Source: Phycisphaerales bacterium (GTDB taxonomy: Bacteria; Planctomycetota; Phycisphaerae; Phycisphaerales; UBA1924). Taken from it: 64,000 bases of DNA. Below the pieces are notes generated by a model, which ran no database searches, had not been told where the DNA came from, and saw nothing but the letters and a program-made list of their open reading frames with translations. Positions 51,103-59,337 of the stretch are shown here, piece after piece (the first letter of the stretch is position 1; the number at the start of each line of letters is the position of its first letter). A program made the translations under genes and the position numbers. The DNA is taken from the NCBI GenBank assembly GCA_030149165.1, contig JASBRY010000009.1, positions 496,001 through 560,000 on the forward strand, read 5' to 3'.

Positions 51103-52107
51103 TCAGCTGATCCGTGGATCGACCCAGCGGTAGAGCACATCCACAACCAGATTGAACAAGATCAGCATCGTCGCGAAGATCAGGACGACTCCCATGATGA
51201 GGAAAAGGTCCTTGTTCTGCACGCCGTTGACGAAGTGTTGACCCATCCCTGGGATGGTGAAGACCTGCTCGATGACGAATGAGCCGGTCATCGCGAGCGC
51301 TGTTGCTGGTCCAAGGAACGAGAGCACAGGAAGGAACGCGTTCTTGAGCGCGTGCTTGTAGAGCACGGCACGCTCTGAAGCACCTTTGGCGCGAGCGGTC
51401 CGCACATAGTCCGTCCCGAGCGCCTCGATCATTCCCATGCGTGTGAGCCGAGCGATATACGCCGCGAAGGGAAGCGAGAGCGTCACGGCTGGGAGGATCG
51501 CTTTGGTCGGACCTCCCCAACCCCCAACGGGGAACAAAGGCACAAGCACGGCGAACACTAGCAGCAACGCCGTCCCGATCACAAAGCTCGGGAGTGAGAT
51601 CCCGATCATCGCGATGGTGAGTGTAAATAAATCAGAGATCGAGTTGGGTTTGACAGCGCCGATGACTCCAGCGCCGACTCCAATCACCAGAGCAATCAGA
51701 ATCGCCGCCGCTCCGAGTGTGATGGAGACTGGGAGCGCTCCACCCACGATCTCATTGACCGTCCAATCGTCGTATTCGAGCGAAGGTCCTAGATCAAAAA
51801 CGGGACGCGCCGGCGGAGGGAATCCTGCTTGCTCGGAAGCGATGCGTTCGCGCTGTAGATCGCCGCTGATCCAGTCCTTTGCATATTCGAAACCTGTCGC
51901 GCTGCTGAGGTATGAGACATAGAACCTCGGGAACGAATCGAGGTTGTACTGCTTCTTCATCTGCTCGATGACCTCGGGTTTGGGTCGTTTCTCCGGATTC
52001 TCCAGCGGATTTCCAGGAACGGCCCACGCGAGTGTCAACGTGATCGTGTAGATGATGAGCAGGATGAAAGGCAGCGCCGCGAGACGACGCAGGATCATGG
52101 TCATCAT
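51103..52107 (-). CDS. peptide/oligopeptide ABC transporter permease (OppB/DppB type)
   Basis: 334 residues. The N-terminal RRLAALPFILLIIYTITLTLAWAVPGNP is the DppB-type start, with six transmembrane helices and the EAA loop (about residues 245-275: EALGTDYVRTARAKGASERAVLYKHALKNAFLPVL). Periplasmic loop 1 is unusually long (about 100 residues) with Pro and charged residues. Start overlaps the binding-protein stop by four bases. No OppC, OppD or OppF gene follows, so the remaining subunits are encoded elsewhere. Confidence 0.92.
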   Translation of the reverse strand: MMTMILRRLAALPFILLIIYTITLTLAWAVPGNPLENPEKRPKPEVIEQMKKQYNLDSFPRFYVSYLSSATGFEYAKDWISGDLQRERIASEQAGFPPPARPVFDLGPSLEYDDWTVNEIVGGALPVSITLGAAAILIALVIGVGAGVIGAVKPNSISDLFTLTIAMIGISLPSFVIGTALLLVFAVLVPLFPVGGWGGPTKAILPAVTLSLPFAAYIARLTRMGMIEALGTDYVRTARAKGASERAVLYKHALKNAFLPVLSFLGPATALAMTGSFVIEQVFTIPGMGQHFVNGVQNKDLFLIMGVVLIFATMLILFNLVVDVLYRWVDPRIS

Positions 52108-54050
52108 GGCGTCGCTCCTTGTGCGGTCTGTTGAGGTGCTTTGATCTTCTCAGGATTCATCGGACGCGGCTGATCAGGTCCTACGCCGTCTCCGAGCATG
52201 TCGATCAGGAACGCGTTCTGCTTCGTGCGTGGATGCGTCGAGAGACCGGTCAGCTTGTGCGCATCGAACATGTAAATGGTCGCGTAGTGGAAAATCGGGA
52301 CCATCGGGAGGTCCTCTTCCATGATGATCCGCTCCGCTTCACTCAGCAGCGTCATCCGTTTGAGCGGATCGAGTTCATCCGCGGCATCCGCGAGGAGCTG
52401 GTCATAGATCGGGTTGTTGTACGCACGATCGTTATTGCCGTCTTTGGAGTGGTTGATGTCGAGGAAGGTGGTCGGATCGCCGTAGTCCCCGAACCACCCC
52501 GCTCGAGCGGTCATGTACTGCTTGTTCTTGAGGTCCTCGCGGAAGATCTTGATTTCTTTCTGCGAGAGCGAGGTCTGCACGCCGAGCGATTTCTGCCAGC
52601 TCTTTGCGATTGCTTGCGCGATCAGATCGTGTCCCGCGTCTTTGTTGAATGCGAGATCGACGACGAAATCATCGGGGAAGTTTGCTTCTTCGAGCAGCGC
52701 CTTGGATCGTGCGATGATCGCTTGTCGTTCTTCCTCGTTCGCGGCGTCCCCGATGTTGGGGAGTCCCTTGGGGGAGGTGTATCCGCCGATCGATCCCGGC
52801 GGGATCAGCGTGTGGGCCGAGGGTTCTCCCAATCGACGGATCTCGCGTGCGATCGCGGGTTTGTCGATGCACATCGCGAACGCTCGGCGGACGCGTGCAT
52901 CCGCGAACGGATTCTCGCGTCCGTCCGGCAGACGAGGCTTGGTGTTGAAGTTGTAGAAGTAGGTCCCGAACGACGACACGGCGTGCGTGTGGGCGCGAGG
53001 GTCCTGCGGGAGCATCCGTGTGATCGAGAACTGGTCGTATCCGAGTGCTCGGAGTTCTTCGACGCGCTCTTTGTGTTCTTCGAGGAACTGGAGCTTCTGC
53101 GCGACCATGTCTCCTCGATAGGGACTCGTGACATCGGAGATCCAGTCGATCGATCCGGTCTGGTACGCGAGCACCCCAGCGTTTGGATCAGAGATCGATG
53201 GGATCGACACGCTGCGGATCGCGATGCTGTCGCGATCCCAGTAGTGGGGGTTCTGCTCCATCCGCATGTCACGCTTGAAGCGCCAAGAGGTGAGCTCGAA
53301 TGGGCCGTTGGAGATCAGCACCCCCCCTTTGGTCCATCCGGGACGGCGGACTAAGCGAGCGGTGATCGGATCGGGACGCTCGTACTGCGCCACGAGGGGC
53401 TCATAGACAGGAGCGAATACGGTGAATGCGCACAACTCCATGAAGTACGGCACTGGACGCTCGAGCGTCACAATCAGCGTGCGATCGTCGATCGCTTCGA
53501 GTCCGACCATCTCGTCAAATGTGGACTTGGTCAGCTCCCACAACGCGAACGCGGCATCTCGTTGTTGATCTTCGTCCTCGAAGTCCTGATCAACAAACGC
53601 ATCGAGTTGTTGCTGTCTCCAGTCGTAGAACGCTTGTGCCCCCTCGATATTCATGAACATAGCGACATAGTCAGAGACCAGATCGGGGAGCATCGCGCGG
53701 CGCCACGAGAACACAAAGTCATGCGCTGTGACTGGCTTGCCGTTGGACCACTTCGCGTCGGTGCGGATATGGAATGTGTAGGTCCGAGCGTCCTCTGAGA
53801 GCTCCCAGGATTCCGCGACGCCTGGGACGATGGTGAAATCGTCGCTCAGGACATCGTTCTTGACGAGTCCCTCAAAGAGCAGGCGAGCGGTCCGTAGATC
53901 GTGCATCCAGCTCATCCGCTGTGGATCGAGCGTGTTGACCTCTGAAGAGTTGATGAAGGTCAGGTCAGCGCGAGGCTGAGGACGATCACCAAAGATCGCA
54001 AACGCGACCAACGCGACCAGCACAACAACAGGGATCAGCATTCGGCTCAT
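52104..54050 (-). CDS. peptide ABC transporter substrate-binding protein (OppA-like, SBP_bac_5)
   Basis: 648 residues. A single N-terminal transmembrane helix without lipobox Cys (MSRMLIPVVVLVALVAFAIFGD) anchors or exports it. EVNTLDPQRMSWMHDLRTARLLFEGLV, SEDARTYTFHIRTDAKWSNGKPVTAHDFVFSWRRAM, SNGPFELTSWRF and DLNKDAG..IAQAI-type segments mark the cluster-C binding-protein fold. It captures peptides outside the cytoplasmic membrane for OppB-type permeases. Longer than E. coli OppA (about 540) through insertions, e.g. WRQQQLDAFVDQDFEDED. Confidence 0.92.
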   Translation of the reverse strand: MSRMLIPVVVLVALVAFAIFGDRPQPRADLTFINSSEVNTLDPQRMSWMHDLRTARLLFEGLVKNDVLSDDFTIVPGVAESWELSEDARTYTFHIRTDAKWSNGKPVTAHDFVFSWRRAMLPDLVSDYVAMFMNIEGAQAFYDWRQQQLDAFVDQDFEDEDQQRDAAFALWELTKSTFDEMVGLEAIDDRTLIVTLERPVPYFMELCAFTVFAPVYEPLVAQYERPDPITARLVRRPGWTKGGVLISNGPFELTSWRFKRDMRMEQNPHYWDRDSIAIRSVSIPSISDPNAGVLAYQTGSIDWISDVTSPYRGDMVAQKLQFLEEHKERVEELRALGYDQFSITRMLPQDPRAHTHAVSSFGTYFYNFNTKPRLPDGRENPFADARVRRAFAMCIDKPAIAREIRRLGEPSAHTLIPPGSIGGYTSPKGLPNIGDAANEEERQAIIARSKALLEEANFPDDFVVDLAFNKDAGHDLIAQAIAKSWQKSLGVQTSLSQKEIKIFREDLKNKQYMTARAGWFGDYGDPTTFLDINHSKDGNNDRAYNNPIYDQLLADAADELDPLKRMTLLSEAERIIMEEDLPMVPIFHYATIYMFDAHKLTGLSTHPRTKQNAFLIDMLGDGVGPDQPRPMNPEKIKAPQQTAQGATP

Positions 54051-54099
54051 AGAACCACTGTACCCGTTGATCTGCTCGGATGTTGCTTGAGGAGCGTGC

Positions 54100-55224
54100 T
54101 TAGTTGACGAATCGATCGTCCGCGAATCCGAACTCGGTCACGATCGGAGATCCAGGTCCCAGCAGCAGCGCCGCTTGATTGCGGAAGTCGCGGTCTTCGC
54201 CTTGTTCGAGCAGCTGCGCGAACTGGGTCTGCTGGACATTCCCGACTGGTCTTCGATTGAGTTCCGCGTATTCACGCAGCGCGAAGTACAGGAGCGATTC
54301 TCCCGAACGCACGAGCGCGACCTGCAAGTCACGATTGTCCACATCAGGCATCGAGCTAGAGATGACCTGCGAGAGCACGACGGCGATCATGTCAGCGCCC
54401 AGCGCGACCGCGGATTTGATGCCATCTTTCGTGGAGTCTTCTCCGACCTGGAGCAGCGAGTTGGTCGCGGCTCCCGATCCGAGCATCGCGATGCGGACGC
54501 GCGATTCGAGGTCCGAGTCGCTCCCGGTCAGTTGAGCCGCGGACGCATCACACATCGCGCTGATGCACGATGCACGCGCTTGGAGGAAGTCCTTCGATGG
54601 GAGCGAGCAGCCGTATCCGAGTGCTTGGATGCAGGCGCTGACGAGCGATTGGTCATCGCTGGAGTCTGCGAGTGAGTCGAGTTTCTGGATCAGCGAGGTC
54701 AGGTCACTCGCGGAGAGTGCTGGACCATTGGTCGCCGTGGTGCGGAAGGTGCGTCCGGCGCGACCAGCAGCGAAGATGCGTGTTCCCGCGTCGTCGCTGT
54801 TGAGTCCTGCGAGGATGATTTGGGTGCCGCGTGAGGTTCCCAGTTCTCCAGCGATTCGGAGCGCTGTGAATGTGGAGCTGATGTCGCCGTTGGATTCGAG
54901 TGCATCGAAGTATGATCCCAAAGCATCGGAGTACGCTCTGCGGAACGAGATCGAAACGCGTGCGTTGATCAGCGGCTCGATGAGCTTGGTCTGTGCTCTG
55001 GACGCGGCTTGGATATCCGCATCGCTCGCACGCTCTGTCCACTGGGTTGCATAGCTGGAGATCTGAGACTGCTGAGAGCCGTTGATCGACGCGGCTTCCA
55101 CAGTTGAGAGCGGGAGCGTCGCTTGCGCCATCGCAGTGCTGGTCATCGAGAACAGAGCGATCGCGAGGATCGGGTTCATGAACGAGCGGGTCAGGGAACG
55201 GCGTCGTGTGGATTCGGTCCGCAT
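54100..55224 (-). CDS. exported helical-repeat protein of unknown function
   Basis: 374 residues. Signal peptide (NPILAIALFSMTSTAMAQA) after a basic MRTESTRRRSLTRS start. The rest is alanine- and serine-rich with repeated helix pairs (ALRIAGELGTSRGTQIILAGL, RIFAAGRAGRTFR, VSACIQALGYGCS, ALVRSGESLLYFALREYAELN), consistent with HEAT-like repeats. Four Cys fall in pairs near the middle (YGCS...ARASCISAMCDAS). Likely a periplasmic scaffold, without named family. ATG at 55224 with GGAGG upstream. Confidence 0.65.
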   Translation of the reverse strand: MRTESTRRRSLTRSFMNPILAIALFSMTSTAMAQATLPLSTVEAASINGSQQSQISSYATQWTERASDADIQAASRAQTKLIEPLINARVSISFRRAYSDALGSYFDALESNGDISSTFTALRIAGELGTSRGTQIILAGLNSDDAGTRIFAAGRAGRTFRTTATNGPALSASDLTSLIQKLDSLADSSDDQSLVSACIQALGYGCSLPSKDFLQARASCISAMCDASAAQLTGSDSDLESRVRIAMLGSGAATNSLLQVGEDSTKDGIKSAVALGADMIAVVLSQVISSSMPDVDNRDLQVALVRSGESLLYFALREYAELNRRPVGNVQQTQFAQLLEQGEDRDFRNQAALLLGPGSPIVTEFGFADDRFVN

Positions 55225-55359
55225 GGGATCCTCCATCAGGTGCATTTCGTCGATCCGGGGCTCATTTCCGCTCCGGACACTGGTCAGAGTGTATGGCATT
55301 CAAGCGTCTTGTTCTGTCTCAGGAAGGTATCAAATCCGCCCAGTGGGGGATCTGAAGGA

Positions 55360-56334
55360 TTAGTAGACCTCAAGCATCATCCGTTTGGTGGGTTTGAGCT
55401 TCCTCGGGATCATCGATCGCTCCCACTGATCGGGATCGGTCCCGATCGATGGATCGATCTTGAGGTACTGTGCGAGTGATTCGGGATCGAGGATGCGTTT
55501 GAGCATCCGAAAGATCCCCATTTCCATCTTTGCGATGCCGCAGATGTAGATCAGCGTCCGCTCGCTCTTGAGGATCTCCGTGAGCACGGCTCGATCTTCC
55601 TCAAGCCGATGCTGGACATACATGTAGCGGGACTGGTTGTGCGTCAGATGACGCGAGATCGCGGGACGATAGAAGAAGCGATCGGGGTAATCCTCAGCGA
55701 GTTCCTTGAACTCGTTGTCGTAGAGCAGGTCCGTCTCGTATGAGACGCCCATGAACAGGTCCACGCGAGAGGGCATCCCGGCTTTGACGAGATCACCGAT
55801 CATCCCTCGGAATGGAGCGATCCCAGTCCCAGCCGCGAAAAAGATGAAGTTGTGATCCTCTGGATTCTCTGGGAGCAGGAATCGCTTCCCGGCTGGACCG
55901 GTCAGTTCGACCTTGTCGCCGACCTGCAGATCCGCGAGGTAGTTCGAGCACTCTCCGAGATAGAGCGTGTGGTCATCCCAGTGCTCGTCGATGAGTCGTT
56001 TGAGTGTCGTTGAGATGATCGTGCCGTCCCCTGTTTCGCCTCCAGTTGGACACGAGATGGAGTAGAGTCGCAGCTTGTGGGGTTTGCCGGACGGAGTTGT
56101 GCCGGGTGGGATGACTCCAAAGGATTGTCCGGCTCTCCACGATCCTTCAAGAGCGGTCCCAGCGACATCGATCTCGATGTGCCGGACATAACTCGCGGAA
56201 CGATCGGTCACAGTGCAGCGTTTGGTGGAGACGATGGTTCCGATGACTGGATCATTTGGGCGCACGAGATGCTGCTGAACCTCAGGGAGCTTCGGAGCGC
56301 CCTTGACGGTCGAGGATTTCTTCGCATCACTCAT
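55360..56334 (-). CDS. plant-type ferredoxin-NADP+ reductase
   Basis: 324 residues. FAD site RLYSISC (about residue 107), FFAAGTGIAPFRGM for NADP, a FMGVSYETDLLYDNEF segment and YICGIAKMEMGI. The C-terminus is LEVY: a terminal Tyr stacked on the flavin is the mark of plastidic-type FNR. It also has the RPNDPVIGTIVSTKRCT start and a PHKLRLYSIS block as in cyanobacterial and chloroplast enzymes. It exchanges electrons between ferredoxin and NADP(H). In a heterotroph the flow would be NADPH to ferredoxin. Confidence 0.93.
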   Translation of the reverse strand: MSDAKKSSTVKGAPKLPEVQQHLVRPNDPVIGTIVSTKRCTVTDRSASYVRHIEIDVAGTALEGSWRAGQSFGVIPPGTTPSGKPHKLRLYSISCPTGGETGDGTIISTTLKRLIDEHWDDHTLYLGECSNYLADLQVGDKVELTGPAGKRFLLPENPEDHNFIFFAAGTGIAPFRGMIGDLVKAGMPSRVDLFMGVSYETDLLYDNEFKELAEDYPDRFFYRPAISRHLTHNQSRYMYVQHRLEEDRAVLTEILKSERTLIYICGIAKMEMGIFRMLKRILDPESLAQYLKIDPSIGTDPDQWERSMIPRKLKPTKRMMLEVY

Positions 56335-56394
56335 GTTGGCACAGCTCGCGATGCCGAGTTGGGATGTTCAACGAACGAGGAGAGTGGTAAACGC

Positions 56395-57813
56395 TCAACC
56401 TTCCTCGTCAACATCCTCGGCTTCTGAATCAAACTCGCTGTCCTGGTAGGACTCCGAGTCATCGTACTGGGTTTCTTCGGAATCGTACTCTTCCGAGTAC
56501 TCTGGTTCGGGCTCGACCCCTCCGAGCAGGTCCAGACGAGTCGCGGCGGCTTCGAGCGCTTCGCCGCTCTCACCACGCACACGCACGCGACGCAGTGATG
56601 ACGCGGCGTCTTGGAAGGACTGCTGGGATTCCGCGTAGAGCTCGTCACGGCGAGCCGCGTGGGATTGCATGCTCGATTCCCATGATCCGGAGAGTCCGGA
56701 TTCCATGATTGATTGGTAGAGCATGGCCATCTCCGCTTCGCCTCGTGCTTGACGAGACAGGGCGCGAGCGAGCTGCTCTTGACCAGATGCTTTGGCGATC
56801 GCGCCGCTGGTCCTCGCGTTATCCGTCGCACCACCCGCGGCACGGATTGACTGTCGGATCACCGAAATCACGGATTCATTCGCAGGGATGACGGTTGAGT
56901 CGTGATAGTCCTCAAGTTCTTGAACGAGGGAAGTGATCGCAGATCGTGCTTGCTCTGCGTTGGCGCGAGCTTGAGCGGAGTCCGCCTTGGAGTCACGCAC
57001 GCGCTGTTCGAGCTCGTCGATCGAGAGTTGCAGCAGATCGATCTGATCCTTTGCTTTCTTCACCTGGAGTTCGACCTCGTGAGCACCTGGGAGGAGCTGA
57101 CCAACGATGCCTTGGATTCGTGTGGATTCAAGCTCGTATCCATCCGCACGCAGTGAATGCTCACGCACGCGTTCGGCGAGTTGCGCAGCTTGCGTGGCGC
57201 TGACGCTGGTCATCTGGAGTTCGAATCGAGCACTCTCGTTGCGTTCGCTCTGTGCTTTTGCGTCCAGATCCGCGATTTGAGCACGGTACGCTTCGATTTC
57301 TTCGTGGAGCGAATCCATGCGCTTGGTGTACTGGACGACATCGTTATTCCGAAGTTCGATGAGTTCTTCGAGCGCGGCTTTATCTTCGCTGATATCGAAG
57401 TTGGTTGATGCTTTCGCGACGGCGTTCATCGCGATCCACTCGCTGAGATGGCCTCGGATGATCCGGGATTGGTGCATCGCTTCGGTTTCTGCTGCAGATG
57501 CTTCATTCGCTGACAGGGTCGCGAGGCCGAGCTGAGCGAGCGATTGAGCGACCGCGGCGGCTTCGCCGTACGGAGCGTCACTGCCGGCGTGCTCTGCGGT
57601 CACTTCCGCGGCTTTGTTGTATGCCTGTTTGCTGTAAGCGTTGTCGTAGGTTGGATCCCCAATCGAGACATTCCGGAACTCAGAGCCGGCTTGAGCGGAT
57701 GCGGACTTCGCATCGTCCGATTTGGAGCAGCCGCTGATCATCAGAGCGGATCCGGCAAGGGCAATAAGAGCAGCTCGGCTTGTGGTGGACGAAATCATCA
57801 AGTTCTGTGTCAT
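56395..57813 (-). CDS. coiled-coil lipoprotein
   Basis: 472 residues. Signal peptide with lipobox LMISGC (Cys about residue 29). Most of the rest is helical with heptads and high Gln/Glu/Ala content (about residues 120-330), broken by short Ser/Thr stretches. The C-terminal 60 residues are extremely acidic (EPEPEYSEEYDSEETQYDDS...). Predicted to be an outer-membrane or periplasmic lipoprotein with a long coiled coil, similar in style to spacer proteins. No named family. It precedes the FNR gene on the same strand by 60 bases. Confidence 0.7.
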   Translation of the reverse strand: MTQNLMISSTTSRAALIALAGSALMISGCSKSDDAKSASAQAGSEFRNVSIGDPTYDNAYSKQAYNKAAEVTAEHAGSDAPYGEAAAVAQSLAQLGLATLSANEASAAETEAMHQSRIIRGHLSEWIAMNAVAKASTNFDISEDKAALEELIELRNNDVVQYTKRMDSLHEEIEAYRAQIADLDAKAQSERNESARFELQMTSVSATQAAQLAERVREHSLRADGYELESTRIQGIVGQLLPGAHEVELQVKKAKDQIDLLQLSIDELEQRVRDSKADSAQARANAEQARSAITSLVQELEDYHDSTVIPANESVISVIRQSIRAAGGATDNARTSGAIAKASGQEQLARALSRQARGEAEMAMLYQSIMESGLSGSWESSMQSHAARRDELYAESQQSFQDAASSLRRVRVRGESGEALEAAATRLDLLGGVEPEPEYSEEYDSEETQYDDSESYQDSEFDSEAEDVDEEG

Positions 57814-57925
57814 TGGTCTCGCATCCTTCGGATACCCCGCTCATTTGTCTCGGGAGCAGGGAGATGAGGTCTATGGTAGCGCGCCAGCGCTGGTGGTGGG
57901 GGGTTGGGAGTCGTCTGCTGGAAGG

Positions 57926-59245
57926 TCAGGGTTGTGAAGCGTTTTCGTCCGATTGTTCGTCCGATTGGGAACCCTCAGCATCAGGAGGGGGGTATTGGAA
58001 GCCGTAATCGGGACGAGGGGTATAGATCGAGCGGATCCAGTCTGTCGTCCGCTTGAAGTTGGTCGCTTTGGTGGATCGAAACACGGGTCTCCAATCGCGT
58101 CCGAACTTCTGAGCATCCACCTCAGGATGCGGATAGAGCGATCTGGATCGCACCAATCCCATATGCACAAGTGGGGAACGATCGGGATCCACATAATCAA
58201 TGAGCGGAGTCCCGTCAGCAAGCTCATATTGGTCCAGGATCACGAAGTTGGTGTAGAGCGCCTGCGTGGAGTTTGAGTGACGACCGACCAGTTGTAAATC
58301 CCCGGCTTCTGCTCCGCCGTGACAACGCGTGGTGGCGCAGCCGTTGATCAACCAGCCCGTGCGTCCAGCGATGTGCTTGTTGAAGTCCTTGAAGGATTGC
58401 GGATCTTCGAGCACTTGGACCTCGGAGTACAGATCGCGTGCTTTGTGCCGAAAGAGCAATCGGAGTTTGTCCAGATCATCGCTGTCCAGGATCGCTTCGC
58501 GTTCTTCTTCACCGACCGGGAACGCGCCAGGCATTTGGCTCATCAAGGCGCGGATGGTCTCGTTCTTGACCTTCAGATCAGGAGGATCCGACAGATCCAG
58601 TTCATACACACGCACGAGGTTTATTTGTTCCTCGCTCAGCAGTGGGATCGCGGACTGCTTGATGGTGCGTGTGGTTTTTGTTTTATCGCTCGTGTCAGAT
58701 TCTTTCGAGCGATTCTCGATCAGTTTGAGGTGCTGCTCGAGCCAGGTTTTGAGAATCTTTGCTTGGGGGTGGTTGGGTTCGACTTCGAGGATGGAAGCGA
58801 GTTCCTCGATCGCGAGCGCATAAGCGCGGCGGTCTCGCAACCAATCGACCAGCACCAAACGGCCCTCGATGTCGTTGTCCGGGATCGCGGCTCTGAAGCT
58901 CTTGAATCGCTCCTCAACTGGAGGGAGGAACTCGAGCTTTGAGATGCGTGCGCGTCGATAGGTCGTGTCGATGCCGTTGATGCGAAGGACGATTGCGTCC
59001 TCGTCGGACTCCATCATGATCCCAGTGAGCGTGCGGCCTGAAGTGAATGTGACCTCACACTCTTGGAGAGTGGTCTCGACCGATTCAGTACCCTGCGATT
59101 GCTCTGAATCCGTGACTTGCGTGGGTGTGGATTGCTCAGGTTGCTGCGCAAAGCCGATGAGCATGAGCGTGCAGAGTAATCCCGTCACGCTTGTGGCGCT
59201 TCGGAGTCGGAATCTGGATGCTTTGTTTGGTTGCCGTGCGGGCAT
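57926..59245 (-). CDS. exported TPR-like protein with a CxxxxCH motif
   Basis: 439 residues. Signal peptide (VTGLLCTLMLIGFAQQ). Residues about 50-110 form a beta region with LTGIMMESDEDAIVLRING. About 115-165 has two helices (RAYALAIEELASILEVEPNHPQAKILKTWLEQ) like a TPR. The C-terminal half contains NGCATTRCHGG, a Cys-x4-Cys-His sequence reminiscent of unusual haem c sites, and a run of Arg/His-rich segments (VHMGLVRSRSLYPHPEVDAQKFGRDWRPVF). The second half resembles planctomycete cytochrome-like domains, so an electron-transfer role is possible but unproven. ATG at 59245 with GAGGA upstream. Confidence 0.65.
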   Translation of the reverse strand: MPARQPNKASRFRLRSATSVTGLLCTLMLIGFAQQPEQSTPTQVTDSEQSQGTESVETTLQECEVTFTSGRTLTGIMMESDEDAIVLRINGIDTTYRRARISKLEFLPPVEERFKSFRAAIPDNDIEGRLVLVDWLRDRRAYALAIEELASILEVEPNHPQAKILKTWLEQHLKLIENRSKESDTSDKTKTTRTIKQSAIPLLSEEQINLVRVYELDLSDPPDLKVKNETIRALMSQMPGAFPVGEEEREAILDSDDLDKLRLLFRHKARDLYSEVQVLEDPQSFKDFNKHIAGRTGWLINGCATTRCHGGAEAGDLQLVGRHSNSTQALYTNFVILDQYELADGTPLIDYVDPDRSPLVHMGLVRSRSLYPHPEVDAQKFGRDWRPVFRSTKATNFKRTTDWIRSIYTPRPDYGFQYPPPDAEGSQSDEQSDENASQP

Positions 59246-59337
59246 GATGTCCTCTACCCATATTCTGATGGGTCTGCTGATAAGCATATACCACTCGGAG
59301 GCACGAGCGGTTCTGGTGTGTTATGAGGATGGTTCGC

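Noticed and set aside
52119-53354. 411-residue open frame on the plus strand
   Set aside because: Antisense to the OppA-like binding protein; Arg/Glu/Val-rich with no domain.
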